In this document: positions 1 to 10,587 of the stretch, piece after piece | Numbering within the stretch: position 1 is the first letter of the stretch | How the letters are laid out: every line of letters begins with the position of its first letter | Notes under the pieces: model-generated | The model's input: the letters and a program-made list of their open reading frames with translations, nothing else | The model's database searches: none | Told to the model about the DNA's origin: nothing | Source: Basidiobolus meristosporus CBS 931.73 | Taxonomy: Eukaryota; Basidiobolomycota; Basidiobolomycetes; Basidiobolales; Basidiobolaceae | Length of the DNA stretch: 64,000 bases | Direction: 5' to 3' | Assembly: GCA_002104905.1 (NCBI GenBank) | Contig: MCFE01000222.1 | Span: forward strand, 1-64,000 | Program-made: the position numbers and the translations under genes

Positions 1-950
1 TTGTTCTTCTGCCTTTGATACCTTCTGCTATTCATAAGATACTTTCTTAACACACTAATGCTGGCCCAAAATCTGTTTGCCCTTTTGAATTCAGGATAAT
101 GCTCATGGAACAAGTCAAGTGCATTCTGCTTGGCCTTGAGTTCCTGATGGTCCCAGGGTATGCTGGACTTAAGGTGATGGTGTGCTAGACTTCTGATGGC
201 CTCTTGTATATTAGCTCACTCTTAATTATTGAACTCTACAGCTTCACAGATCTTCAGTTTCTTTTGATTTTAGCCTTTGGTATAAACACCACATTGTCTC
301 CCTCCCACACTATGGTAGTCTTTTCTGTGGGCTTTATCTTTGGGCACTGTTGTTGTGCTTCAAACACTGCATGGTATACACTGCTGTTACACTGGGAAAT
401 GGCTCAATTCTTAGCTGTGACATTAAGCTACTTCAGTTCCTTCTTTGCAGCAAAGATACTGCTTTCTCTACCAGGGATATTGGTTGCTCTACACATATTA
501 TCTGCTCATCCTGTTTCTGGACTACTTCCTAATTTCTCTGGGCCATTGCATCTATCCTATCAGCCACTGCACCCAATTGCTTCATTAATGCTTTTGTATG
601 AGCTGACAACATACATGCTAATATGGGTGGTGGTAATGTTATGATGGCAACTTACTGGTCTTCACCTGAGGGTACTGCACTTGCTACATTCTCATCTGCA
701 TGAGCATAACTGTCAGCTTGAGGCTCCACAGAGGTTATCAATTACCTACCTGACTGAGAGTCTGAGGAGTCCTCATTATTACCTTCAATGGGCTCACTGT
801 CCACAGGGCCTTTTTTGGATGTAGCCCCACTTGTTGCACAGATGTCAAAGCAATCTGTTGTCCAGTTGTTCTTCTGTTGCTGTCAGTAGTGGGGTTTGGT
901 TGAGAACCAGACAGCTTTGCTTTATTTTTCAGCGGCATATAGATGAAAGT
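1..950 (-). pseudogene. Unclassified dispersed family CC, copy 1 (decayed protein gene)
   Basis: Read on the minus strand, this stretch encodes a decayed protein that recurs at 5855, 13480, 31801 and 38759. From an N-terminus near 938 it has a Ser/Thr/Gln-rich leader, then an Asp/Glu/Ser-rich segment, then a helical block around PPPILACMLSAHTKAL (about 640-560) followed by a heptad-like stretch with ADRIDAMAQ and LVEKAVSLLQ that could form a coiled coil. Further on (about 170-10) comes a block with KAKQNALDLF and RFWASISVLRKYL. Several stops and frame changes break it, so it is not a working gene. I recognise no enzyme motif and assign no function. Recurrence in both orientations beside different elements argues that it is a repeat rather than a host gene. 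The open + frame over 204-644 is the antisense of this block. Confidence 0.55.
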
Positions 951-1067
951 GAGTCTAACCTAAGGGGAAATAGTGTTACATACACGTGTGTATGTGGTGA
1001 CACAACTTTATTAGTAATTCTTACTATTGTGGGTCATCATTGAATCTTACATTCATGTTGGTGCAAT
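951..1067. other. Unassigned spacer
   Basis: This lies between the N-terminus of the CC copy and the end of Harbinger A. It contains a short alternating purine/pyrimidine run around a CACGTG core at about 980-1000. I see no gene. It could be the 5' flank of the CC gene. Confidence 0.3.
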
Positions 1068-1861
1068 AGACTTGATCTGTTGGATGGTGCCACATAGCGC
1101 CAGCCTGTTTATGGTGCCAGATCAATCTGGCACTATCTGGCACTATAATTTCTACCATCATGCCAGTGGTAGGTTATAGTTACTGGTAACTTTACTCAAT
1201 TTTACTTATTTTGCTCAGAGTAGTGCTTTCCTTGCTTTATTTACTCTTCATAATGCTCCAGACACATTTCTCTCAGTGGATGTCTTCTTGTATGAACATA
1301 CTGTGCATTAATAAGTATCTTAACTATTTTTCCTATTCTGCTGTTTTCTCCTATATATGACTTTCCTCTGTATTTACCTGCCAAAATGCTGAATCTCTTC
1401 AGATATCCAAATGTGTGCTCTACCTTCACTCTGAAATGATTAAATATCTCATTGCAGGGCTTCTGCTTCCTGCTAAGCACACCATTCCTTGGCTTCCTAT
1501 AAGCTGTAATACATCCTAATCTCTGACAATCCTCTCCTATATAGGCTAAGTCTGACATATATTTCTCCCCTCTACTGAATTCAGGATGATTTTCTACCCA
1601 GAGTGCTTTGTCATGCCTACTTCCAGCAAATGGCCCACTAAACCAGATGATGTTACCCTCAATGTCAGACAGTGCTTGAAACTTCACACAGTGTGCCTTG
1701 TACTTGCCAGAATAAAAGTGCCTCTGCCCTCTAGAAGGTCTGTTAATCCTCACTGGGAAGGTATCAAAAATACTCCTGATATGGAACCTGTTGCTGAACA
1801 CTCTGGGATATGGAAGTCTATTGGAGCTTCTAAACCTAGTACTCCAAGCTTGCTCATGAAG
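1068..1861 (-). mobile_element. PIF/Harbinger element, copy A (right half only)
   Basis: The element end AGACTTG at 1068 is preceded by AAT, the reverse complement of the ATT target repeat seen at other copies. The subterminal region (1075-1200) holds repeated GTGCC/GGCAC motifs like those at 45655-45735. The transposase follows on the minus strand. The copy breaks at about 1861, where Copia-2 sequence starts, so the N-terminal third of the transposase, the accessory gene and the left end are missing. Confidence 0.8.
1241..1861 (-). pseudogene. Harbinger DDE transposase, N-terminally truncated (copy A)
   Basis: This minus-strand frame matches the C-terminal two thirds of the 294-residue transposase at 44679-45563, from QAWSTRF to the terminal EHYEE. 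It keeps the DTFPVRINRP block, the GSRHDKALW block, the SDLAYIG block and VEHTFGYLKRF, so the catalytic acids of the DDE_Tnp_4 fold are all present. The open frame begins upstream at 1876 with residues read from the fused Copia-2 sequence; true homology starts near 1850. It lacks the N-terminal region and a start codon of its own. Being open over about 200 codons suggests the truncation is not very old compared with neighbouring fragments. Confidence 0.8.
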
Positions 1862-3072
1862 TAGATCCATGTGCATCTTATATAATCATCAATAAAACCA
1901 ATATAGGAACCATTATGATCAGTGATCCTGCATCCAGAATTGTCAAAGCCAAAGCTGAGTCCTTCTACTGTGGCCTGGCTCAAAGATAGTAGGCTCTTGG
2001 CAATTTCTGGTTCATAGGGTACTTCTTTAAAGGTCAGTGTATGGCTTCCTTCATTGCTTCTGAGGTTTACTTGCATAGTTCCTTCTCCTACTGCATCAAG
2101 TGTTCTAATGTCACTCATGAAAACCTTCTTAATTGGAATTTCTTTGTATTGGGTAAATAGCTCTTTTTGGAATGTAAAATGTTGAGATGCTCCAGACTCA
2201 ATGCATCATGTCTGAGGATCCTAGTTTGTGGTCATATTTAGTGCAGATATGCATTGTCTATCTTCAATTGTTGCAGCATTTCCAAATTCAAGCTTCTATT
2301 GCTGATTGTCACTTTTTTTGAGACACCAGTCTGATATGTGTCCTTTCCTTTTGCAGTAGTTGATAAACAGGTCACTGTTGTCTTTGTAGGGTCTTGGATA
2401 CCTTCTATAAATGTTATTGTAGCTTTTTAAGCATATTCTTTTTTCTTCTTATTGGTGCTTGATTTTCTTAATTCTTCATCCTAGAGCCTTCCATACAGAT
2501 AATATAAGCTTCAATATTTAGTTCTGGACTCTAGAGCTGATACAAGGCCCTGAAACCTGTCTTTCAGGCAACTCAGTAAGTTTACCATTACATCTTTCTC
2601 AGATGTTAGTACACCCACAGATTCAATCTCATCTACCAGCAGGGCAACTCTATTAGTTAGGTTTTTCATTTCTTCCCCTGGCAGCATCTTTGTAGTAAAG
2701 AATTTTTGTCTAAGGTGCATTTTTATAGTTGCTGAGCATGACCAGTAGGTATCCACTAATGCATTCTAGGCATTCTTTGCCATAGTTGCTTATGAGCATT
2801 GAATTGGTATTTTGTATTTAACTTTAAGTCAAATGCAGTAAAAGGCACTTTGCTCCTTCTTTTAGTACTTTAATGATTCCTATCCCATGCTTTTAGGAGG
2901 GCATTCATCTCTTGGGATAATATACAAAAAGCCTCTTTTGTCTAGCGGCATCTTTGTCTTCACCTTCCACACTTGGTAGTTTAATGTATCTAACTTCTCT
3001 GCAGAGGGAAAAAATCCAGTAGTAGCAGTAGTAGACATTGCTGAAATGTGACAGCTTGGAGCTCATAGCCTG
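1862..3072 (-). pseudogene. Copia-2 gag and protease remnant (inverted 5' half)
   Basis: Minus-strand Ty1/copia sequence. The Gag part (2756-2460) has the UBN2-like capsid stretch with LPGEEMKNLTNRV and LVDEIESVGV, and the linker up to 2120 carries zinc-knuckle remnants. The protease/pre-integrase part (2118-1880) shows the core also found in the copies at 50466-50747 and 54700-55000 (VNLRSNEGSHTL, FDNSGCRITD). It then jumps by internal deletion straight to the start of the integrase core (FIDDYIRCTWIYF). Stops and frameshifts are frequent. The matching 3' half of the element lies on the other strand at 3415-5737, so this looks like an inverted segment of a single insertion. Confidence 0.7.
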
Positions 3073-3414
3073 TAGTGAGCATCTTGGAGATATTGGAAGT
3101 GATTGGGAGTGCAATTAGATTATGTGGTTTTCACTTGATGATTTATATGATGTAAAAGTAGTATCTATACTTTTACATGGTCTTGGCTTGAAGAACACAT
3201 AGAATAGATTTATGAAGGTCCCAAGAGCATGTGTGCAAAGCTAGGGGCTCTTTGAGAAGCTTTGAGAAGTTTCATGCTCTGGGTACCTGGTATTTGGGTA
3301 AAAATATTCCTAGTAGATCCTAACAAGGAGTTTGGTCAGTATTCCCTAGAGTTTAAAGGAGATGATCAAAGTGACTAAGTTATGTGAATATTTAGGTGAG
3401 ATTACAAATATTTA
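3073..3414 (-). repeat. Copia-2 LTR (5' LTR of the inverted half)
   Basis: It aligns with the LTR at 51630-51972: shared blocks include gagcatcttggagatatt at the low end, the AAGAGCATGTGTGCAAA block and the terminal ATTACAAATATT. Just outside the low end the minus strand reads GGCTATGAGC, a degenerate form of the Met-tRNA primer site used by Copia-1. The high end is fused to the plus-strand pol fragment. Confidence 0.75.
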
Positions 3415-5737
3415 CAATATGGTGGGGAAAAAACCCCAAAACTCTTCATCCACTTATGCCAAATTCATGAGATGAAGTAAGAGATCACTGTACTTAACCC
3501 CTCACTGCAAAATGTAGTGGCAGAACAAGCAAACAGATCAATAATTGACATGGCAAGATCTGTGCCCCTCAATCAAAAATTATCCTACAATACTGGGGTG
3601 GAATCAGTTGCTACAGCTGTATATCTTAAAAATTGGAGATGTAGCAGAGTTCTTAATGCTTCCACTGTATTTCAAGCACAGCTTGGATACAGACCAAGTG
3701 CAGAACATCTGAAAATAGTTGGGTGCATAGTGTATGCAAAGAAACTGGCTGGAAATCAGAAAAGGTCTGGCCAAAAAGTGTTAAATTTATATTTTTGGGC
3801 TACTGCAATGAGAGTAACGCATACAGACTATACAATATCAAAGCAAAGAAGCTGATCAGGCTAAGGGATGGGCTAATTGATGAAGATTTTGAAACTGTCA
3901 CAAAAAATGATCTTTGATGAAAGCAATAACAGGATTTCAAGTTCGCCAATAGTGAGGATCAATTCAGGACAAAGCAATTAAAACTTTTTCACCTCAGAGG
4001 ACTCTACACCCTTTGATCAGGCTCACTCAGTGCACAGGAATATCCCAAAAGTGATTATTCCAAAATCACAAGCCAGGATTCCTACCAGACTGCAGATAGC
4101 CCAAATTACTTTATCAATGGCAGTACTAACCTAGCCTATACCTATCCAGTCCATATTTATGAGCCCCAGACTAAAAAGAGGCTATAAATAGCCCTCAGAC
4201 AAAGTTTTGGAGAGCTGTAATGACCAAGGAGTATCAGGCCTTAGTGGAAAATCAAACCTGAGACTTAGTCAATTTACCTGTCAATCACAAATCAATGGGA
4301 TGCAGATAAGTCTTGAAGACAAAATAAAAGGCTGATGAGACAATTGAAAGATACTAAGCAAGACTTGTGGCCAAAGAATACTCTCAAAAAAATAGACTAG
4401 ACTATGTTGAGACCTTTCCACTGGTAGCTAAATTCTTTCCATAAGATCAATATTGGCAATTGAGCCAAATTTAGGTATTTTATTAATCAAATGGATGTAA
4501 GAACAGCATTGTTGAGTGGTGAGCTTGGTGAGGATGTGTGCATGCACCAGCCTGATATGTTTGTTAACCAAGATAACCCCCATTTGGTCTGCAAGCTTAG
4601 AAGAACGTTATATGGTCTAAAATAATCACCAAGAGCCTAGAATTGCAAGATAGATTTTCATATTGAATCAATGTGTTTCCAGAGGAGCAATGCTGGCTAC
4701 AGTATCTACTTAAGCCTGATAGAGTGAGTTCAGCCCTATGAGCTCTATTTGTGGATGATCTTATTTTAGCCACCAACTACCAAGAAACCTTGGAGGAGAC
4801 TAAATCCAGCCTGTATAAGGGGCTCAAGATGCCTGATCAAGGAGAGCTCAGTTACTGCTTGGGGATAAAGTTCTCCTTAGACAGAAGAACCTAGACCATA
4901 GCCCTCAACAAGTCCAAGTATACTCAATATATACTAAAGAAGTATCAAATGTAAGAATGTCAATAAGCAAATACTCCAATGGAGACAAACCTTAACTTGG
5001 TCAACACTAAATCAAATTAAGAGAGCTTGGTGCCATGTGAAAGCCCTAAATTTTATATCAAATCACAGGTGACAAGTTAATGTATATAATGCCAAGGATA
5101 TTTCCAGATATCACATATTCAATAGGAGTTGTCAGCTGCCATTATCAGAACTATGGGTATGATCATATTGCAGCAACTAAGCACATGTGTAGATACCTAA
5201 AAGGAGCTGCTGATATCTGCCCAAGGTACTCCTATAAGGATTTAGAACAAGATCTTGTGGGATACTCTGATGCTGATTGGGGACAAAACTTAGAAGACAG
5301 AGGATCCACCACATGATACACATTTTTTTACCGGAAAGGAGCAATTTCATGGAACTCAAAAAAGTATCCAACTGTAAAGTTTTGACCACAGAGGCAAAGT
5401 ATATGGTAGTCAGTGGAGCTACAAAAGAAGCAATGTGGCTAATAAAGCTTTTTAAAGATATAGGCTTATGTCAAAAAAAGCCTATTACTTTATTTTAAGA
5501 TAATCAAGGATGTATACAATCCAGCAGAAATCCAACTTTTCATGCTGGAACTAAGCATATAGATATTAGACATCATTTCATACACAAAGCTGTAGAAAAT
5601 AGCTTATTCAAGCTAATTTACTGTCCTACAGATGAAATGATAGCAGACATATATACCAAACCACTGGCTAGAGACTAACTTAAATATCTCAGGTCAAAAT
5701 TAGGACTAGTCAGTATGAACATTTAGCTGAATAAGAC
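3415..5737 (+). pseudogene. Copia-2 integrase, reverse transcriptase and RNase H remnant
   Basis: Plus-strand copia pol with many stops. Order: the late integrase core (QNVVAEQANRSIIDM, about 3510-3560, containing the DDE glutamate), the integrase C-terminal region (about 3650-3920), a linker, the reverse transcriptase from about 4150 with the VDDLILATN box at about 4750, then RNase H from about 5080 with YSDADWGQNLEDR, the LTTEAKYMVVSG block and a terminal ADIYTKPLA-like block near 5650. Domain order and motifs are those of Ty1/copia. It begins inside the integrase, opposite in strand to its own gag half, and runs into a partial 3' LTR. It is non-functional. Confidence 0.8.
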
Positions 5738-5854
5738 TGTTGCAAAAATTTGTAATTCCCCCTGAATATTCACCCAGCTTAGCCACTTAGATCACTACCT
5801 TCAAATCTCAGAGAATACTAGCCAAATTTCTTGTTGGGATGTACTTTGAATATG
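5738..5854 (+). repeat. Copia-2 3' LTR fragment
   Basis: It begins TGTTGCAAAAATTTGTAATT directly after the RNase H end, matching the reverse complement of the 51972 LTR end. It carries on to the AGAGAATACTAGCCAAATTT block and then stops, replaced by CC-family sequence. About two thirds of the LTR is missing. Confidence 0.7.
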
Positions 5855-6356
5855 CATTTCTCTCTAGGCTTTATCATTAGGCACTGTTGTTGGGACTTAA
5901 ATACTCTATCAAAAATCTCAAACATGGAATTCATCAGATTTTCAGCTGGTATTTTGCTGGTATTCTGATGATGTTTTGCTTGTTTTTGACTGGTATTTTG
6001 GTTCATATATCAAATGCAATTTTTAATGGAAGCAGCAAGCAGCTAATTATCAAAATTGGCATGGAGGCTATTTGGCCTAGTCTCCACCTAGGGAATTTGT
6101 TTGCTTGCCTGCCCATCAGCCAACAACAGAGATATTGGGAGTTGACAATTCTGAGAAACTTGGAATTCAGCTGATATTATAATGGTATTTTGGTGGCCTT
6201 TTCTGAGTTTTTTTTCTTAGGGACACTATACAGTGCTCCTTGGCTGTTACATTGAGAAATGGTCCAATTCTGGTCTGTGACATTGAGCAGCTTGAGTTTC
6301 TACTCAGCGGCAAAAACACTGTGTTCTCTACATAGGATTTTCAAGGCTCCATGCAT
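5855..6356 (-). repeat. CC-family fragment with a 0.3-kb interruption
   Basis: 5866-5895 and 6205-6356 match consecutive parts of copy 1 (about 335-365 and 365-485), so they are one CC fragment split by about 300 bases. The intervening part (5896-6205) includes a repeated tggtattttg motif and an open + frame of 95 codons with no recognisable domain; I cannot assign it. The fragment is cut on the right by Harbinger copy 1, inserted at ATT (6357-6359). Confidence 0.5.
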
Positions 6357-6359
6357 ATT

Positions 6360-6560
6360 AGACTTGTTCCATTGTACCATGCCAGGGCGTGCGGTGCAAT
6401 CCGCGGTGGTATAGAACAATCAGGTGCAATATTATAGCTACCAGAAGGCAGGATTGTTCTTGGACAATTTTGCACTATGCGGGACAATCTTGCACACTAT
6501 GGCACAATCTGACACAATGAGGTTGGCACGGATGATTGCACCAACTTGTAATGTTTGCAT
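6360..6560 (+). repeat. Harbinger left terminal and subterminal region
   Basis: The 15-base TIR is followed by tandem-like motifs (GACAATTTTGCACTATG, GACAATCTTGCACACTATG) repeated at 6455-6520. These are candidate binding sites for the transposase or accessory protein by analogy with other Harbinger ends. The same region occurs at 41488-41630 plus 42435-42500, split there by a solo LTR. Confidence 0.6.
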
Positions 6561-7188
6561 CACATGCATGATCAGATGCCGCTATTATGGCAGGTAAAAT
6601 CCGGTATTTGGATATGTTTCTTTAATGTAAATGTAAATAAATGTGTATCACACTATAAGCTACACTGATACTTACCATTTTGGTTACCCTCACTCCAATT
6701 GGACAGTATCTCAGTGGTTTATTGGTCTAAAAGTATCCTGAAGCTGGCAGCCCCCAATTGGCTCATTGACTACTAAAAAAGCTACCTGATTTGCCATCAA
6801 ATATCCCATTTTGCCCATTGAGCAAGTAAATCCCTGATCTTAGTGATTGGACAAGGTGTCATAGTTAGCATGCAAGCAATTGAGTAGGTGCAAAACAGAT
6901 CCAATAGCTGCACTGGTATTACAGATGATGTATATATATGCAGGGTTTTATTTATAGGGGTTCTGTCTCAAATGTGAGATGATCTTGATATTACTTATAT
7001 CAAAAATTTGATGATCACTGATTTGTGATGACTTTATTTGGATTGCAAAGAAAATTGGTTGTTGGGATCATTACAAATATGAGCAATTCAAAGCAATTGC
7101 ATCATCTTCTCCTGGGTTTTTTTCTCACAGGGATTACTACTGAAGCATTTGGTAGTGACTCACTTTGCACACCTATACTACTTCTGGG

Positions 7189-8334
7189 CTAACTATCATC
7201 TTGGCTACTTGTGTATTTGTAGTCAGTATTTTGCCTCCTAGTTGATGAGTGCAATGCTGCAGCTTGGCCACGCTGAATTGCTCCAACTGATCCAACTGAA
7301 CCAGCCTGTAGTGCCACATGCTGATGCGTTCTTTTACTTGCCAAGGGCTCCAGTGGTTGAGGCACTTCATGTTGGTCATCATCAGTCAGTTCACCAGAAG
7401 TAACTTGCTGATGGTCAGGTGAAACGGCTTGCGCAGGCGCACCTTGACACATTGAGATGGCCCTTGGCTGAGTTTGATGTGATGTTGCATGTTGACGCAA
7501 CTTGGTCCGCTCCAATGGATTTGTGTCTAAATGAGCAGTTTGGCAAGTTCTTGTAGTTTTGCTCTGAAGCGCATGCGTCGACTCAATGCAGGGCATTCTG
7601 GTAAAGGATGTTGGCATGGTCTGGACTGACATGCACCAGCGCACTGTGGTTGCAAGAGATGGTAGGGAATTCAGCAAGGCATGCTGGCGCAATCTGGACA
7701 ATGTTGCTTGCAGTCTGTATTCTTCCTCCTGAAGCTCACCATCTGATTCCTCAAGGTATTCACTTACGCTCTGTCTGATACTTTGGAGCAGTTGCCTGGA
7801 TGAGTCCTGTGTATATTGCTCTTGGAAGCCACTTAGCTCTACTAATATATCACATAGTACATTAGTCATTTGAGGCAAAAACTCATTCAGAATCTCTTTG
7901 GTTCCCAAAGTTGAGGCACAAATGGACGCATCCAGCCTGTACTGTGCAAATTGCATGCAAAATTGTTCCTGCGTGGCTTCTTTGTCAAATCCCCTCACTC
8001 TCAGCTCATTCTTGACTTCAATACTTGTCTTGTTATATATCTTCCTACATACATTGGCTGGCATCTTGATGTAGAACTCATGCCACAGCTTTCCACTCAG
8101 ATTCTTCCATCTTTGTTGACTCTCTGAGGTATCTAGTTCTGCTAGATTAATCGGTAGTGCCGAAATATCTGTATGAAGGCTCATCATAGACACTTGGGCC
8201 ATACTAAAATCATTTGGCAAGTACTCAAATGGATCCAACATCAACTTTTCTGGTCTGAACCATGCTTGTGAGCTGGGGGATGGGTTTTGTCTGGGTTGTA
8301 CTAAAGATGAGTTGAGGCTTGGTATGGGGACCAT
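7189..8334 (-). CDS. Harbinger accessory protein (381 aa)
   Basis: An open frame of 381 codons transcribed away from the transposase, ATG at 8332-8334. PIF/Harbinger elements usually encode a second, Myb/SANT-like DNA-binding protein that helps the transposase reach the nucleus and the TIRs; the position here fits that role, but I cannot see a clear Myb signature, so the role is inferred. Residues about 30-130 hold a Trp/Lys-rich helical region (SESQQRWKNLSGKLWHEFYI, then KIYNKTSIEVKNELRVRGF). About 130-210 is a helical Gln-rich part (LVELSGFQEQYTQ), and the last 150 residues are low-complexity, rich in Ser, Thr, Arg and Gln. Compared with copy B it ends about 30 residues early, at a TAG where B reads CAG. 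It is the least broken accessory gene in the window. Confidence 0.65.
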   Translation of the reverse strand: MVPIPSLNSSLVQPRQNPSPSSQAWFRPEKLMLDPFEYLPNDFSMAQVSMMSLHTDISALPINLAELDTSESQQRWKNLSGKLWHEFYIKMPANVCRKIYNKTSIEVKNELRVRGFDKEATQEQFCMQFAQYRLDASICASTLGTKEILNEFLPQMTNVLCDILVELSGFQEQYTQDSSRQLLQSIRQSVSEYLEESDGELQEEEYRLQATLSRLRQHALLNSLPSLATTVRWCMSVQTMPTSFTRMPCIESTHALQSKTTRTCQTAHLDTNPLERTKLRQHATSHQTQPRAISMCQGAPAQAVSPDHQQVTSGELTDDDQHEVPQPLEPLASKRTHQHVALQAGSVGSVGAIQRGQAAALHSSTRRQNTDYKYTSSQDDS

Positions 8335-8693
8335 AGCAACAAATTTGGATACTTATACAGCAGTATATTGGCATCAACCTGGTCTTATATGAGATATATA
8401 TGAAAACTAATGTGATTGTTGAATTTTCCATACATTATGCATGATGCATCTTGGATTGCGTTGACATGGATCAGATCACATCAATTGCAGATTTCCTATT
8501 TGATTATAGACCTATGATTAAAGCATCAATAAAAGTACCAAGGCATTGTTTGCGGATGATTTTTACAACATAATGATGCGATACATGGCAATTGATGGAG
8601 ATTTAACCATAATGTATTAAAAATCAGATAAATAATGCAGATTGTTCCAAATCAATTCTAACCACCTCCATACAATCATCCACCAATTTTAAT
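8335..8693. promoter_or_regulatory. Divergent intergenic spacer between accessory and transposase genes
   Basis: About 360 bases separate the two divergent start codons and are conserved in copy B (44320-44678). Both contain AT-rich tracts (tatatgagatatatatgaaa at about 8390 in this copy). A shared bidirectional promoter is the natural reading, but no specific factor site can be proven. Fragments of the same spacer survive at 27818-27910, 40577-40700 and 41445-41487. Confidence 0.4.
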
Positions 8694-8936
8694 ATGACTT
8701 ACTCATCTGAATGGTCTTTTCTCATCAATCCCATCACTACCACTGTATTTCCTTTTGACATACTAGAGGAGATCTATTTCAAGTACTGTGGACCATCAAC
8801 TCCAATCTACTCAAGGAGATCCCTTGTTAAGCTTCTCTGATATTACAAGTACTATTGCCCTACAAGGTTTCATCCCACCATCCATGGCAACAAAAGTCCT
8901 AGAAGCTTTCATTCCCAGCTGACAGCAATGGAGGAA

Positions 8937-9017
8937 TGTTGAAATATTAGAGAGATATTATGGAAGTGAATTGGAGAATTAGAAGATTTACATGATATTC
9001 ACTTTAATATTTCAACA
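8937..9017 (+). repeat. 81-bp terminal repeat, left copy
   Basis: TG...CA-bounded repeat with perfect 12-base inverted tips (TGTTGAAATATT / AATATTTCAACA). Identical to the right copy on the opposite strand. The tips resemble the start of the Copia-1 LTR. Confidence 0.85.
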
Positions 9018-10048
9018 GGTTGTGAGCCCCAAGCCTGCTTTATCTTGGTTGTCTACTTTGCTCTAGTACTGTGTCTTTATTCTGGAGAAAGACCGCCTGG
9101 TCAACCTGAAGTTACAAAAGACAGAAAAGTACTGCTGCTGCAAAGAACTGCTAGATGGGATATATTGTTTTGGAGAGAGAGGCCTTTGCCCTTAAAGAAG
9201 ACACTAAGCAAAGAGAAAGGTCATATGTCAAGGAGATCATGTTGGACAAATTACAAAAGTTATGGAATATGCAGAAGGATGAAGCTTTGAGAAAATGCAT
9301 AATTCCAGCAAGGAGTCAAGATCAATAAGGGGCATCTTACATGATATATGTATTAATGCTATGATCCTTATTATCACCCCATGATGGATCTATATTGAAA
9401 ATCCGCATATACCTGGGTTTGGATTAGACTATTTCAGTCAATGAATTACCCATATTACTGCAGTGAATTTACATAAGTCTGTAGTCACTTGAAATGAAAT
9501 GATGCACAAACACTTTGATGCCGCCTGCTGCCCTGGTTTGGAGTTGGATTTGCCAACAGATATATGGATCAGCTTGCCCAAACTCTGAGGATCAAAATGA
9601 TATATAATACCTATATATTTGGCCAAAGATCAGTGATCTCAGATATGCCAACTTAGGAGTGGTACGCATGATATATCAGTGGTTTTATTTCCAGTACCAA
9701 TGATCCTGAGGCTCTGTGAGACACTTATTAGACAAGCTACATGTCTACATCAAGTATCAGATACAGTGGGAGGAGATACATCCATATATGTTGAAGCATG
9801 GAATTTCTACCACCATCAAGAAAAGTGCTACCAGAGACCTTGACCAAGGTATATGCATATAGTCTCTATAAACACTATAGAATATGCATGAAGTACTATC
9901 AAGGAGTGTACTAGTTGCCCTACACTAGTACATATATCACATACATACAGTGATGAAGGATCATTTATATAAACATGGATCAGATGTTAATCATGCTATT
10001 TTGATCAGATCAAGTTACTTACAGCTGCCAGCTACAGGGCTCATAACC

Positions 10049-10129
10049 TGTTGAAATATTAAAGTGAATATCATGTAAATCTTCTAATTCTCCAATTCAC
10101 TTCCATAATATCTCTCTAATATTTCAACA
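10049..10129 (-). repeat. 81-bp terminal repeat, right copy (inverted)
   Basis: Reverse complement of 8937-9017 with no differences. The only difference in the 93-base extended arm is one G/A inside the primer-site-like motif. Confidence 0.85.
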
Positions 10130-10587
10130 AGAACTACCTTGCAGAGGGGATAAATGACTTAGAGCAAGCTTGGAGTACTAGGTTTAGAAGCTCCAATAGA
10201 CTTCCATATCCCAGAGTGTTCAGCAACCATTCCATATCAGGAGTATTTTTGATACCTTCCCAGTAAGGATTAACAGACCTTCCAGAGGGCAGAGGCACTT
10301 TTATTCTGGCAAGTACAAGGCACACTGTGTAAAGTTTCAAGCACTGTCTGACATTGAGGGTAACATCATCTGGTTTAGTGGGCCATTTGCTGGAAGTAGG
10401 CATGACAAAGCACTCTGGGTAGAAAATCATCCTGAATTCAGTAGAGGGGAGAAATGTATGTCAGACTTAGCCTATATAGGAGAGGATTGTCAGAGATTAG
10501 GATGTATAACAGCTTATAGGAAGCCAAGGAATGGTGCGCTTAGCAGGAAGCAGAAGCCCTGCAATGAGATATTTAATCATTTCAGAG

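Larger units (their letters stand above)
8937..10129. mobile_element. Insertion with inverted 81-bp LTR-like ends, each followed by a primer-site-like motif
   Basis: The left end 8937-9017 and right end 10049-10129 are identical 81-base sequences in inverted orientation, each starting TGTTGAAATATT and ending AATATTTCAACA. Immediately inside each, reading inward, is GGTTGTGAGCCC (left) or GGTTATGAGCCC (right), the same motif that follows the Copia-1 5' LTR. The flanks AGGAA (left) and AGAAC (right) resemble a 5-bp target duplication, and the uninterrupted site in copy B reads AGAAC. The interior (9018-10048) has no reverse transcriptase, integrase or transposase; one 81-codon + frame at 9045-9290 shows no recognisable domain. 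It could be a rearranged short-LTR (TRIM-like) copia derivative or a DNA element with 93-bp inverted ends. Confidence 0.7.
6360..10587. mobile_element. PIF/Harbinger element, copy 1
   Basis: The left TIR AGACTTGTTCCATTG starts at 6360 after ATT. The order is as in copy B: left end, accessory gene on the minus strand, a divergent spacer, transposase on the plus strand. The transposase is interrupted by the 8937-10129 insertion and the element is truncated at 10587, within the transposase, by a Copia-2 LTR. At many positions where copy B reads CG this copy reads TG or CA. Confidence 0.85.
8694..10587 (+). pseudogene. Harbinger DDE transposase, interrupted and truncated (copy 1)
   Basis: ATG at 8694-8696, matching the copy B transposase. 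The N-terminal 80 codons run to 8936 and already contain an early stop (TGC in copy B reads TGA here, near 8841). The 8937-10129 object then splits the gene, and homology resumes at 10130 (NYLAEG, DLEQAW) through the FSGPFAGSRHDKALW, MSDLAYIG and ITAYRKPRNG blocks. It is lost after FNHFRV at 10587, just before the block carrying the catalytic glutamate. So the gene fails in three ways: nonsense codon, insertion and loss of the C-terminus. Confidence 0.85.

Noticed and set aside
204-644. 146-codon plus-strand ORF with hydrophobic content
   Set aside because: It is the antisense of the CC-family block; the minus-strand peptides recur in other copies while this translation does not.
7189-8334. 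Accessory ORF as an unrelated host gene
   Set aside because: It lies within the Harbinger ends and is found in the same place in copies B and D.
8937-10129. CRISPR or other short-repeat array
   Set aside because: Only two inverted copies with a long non-repetitive interior; no spacer structure.
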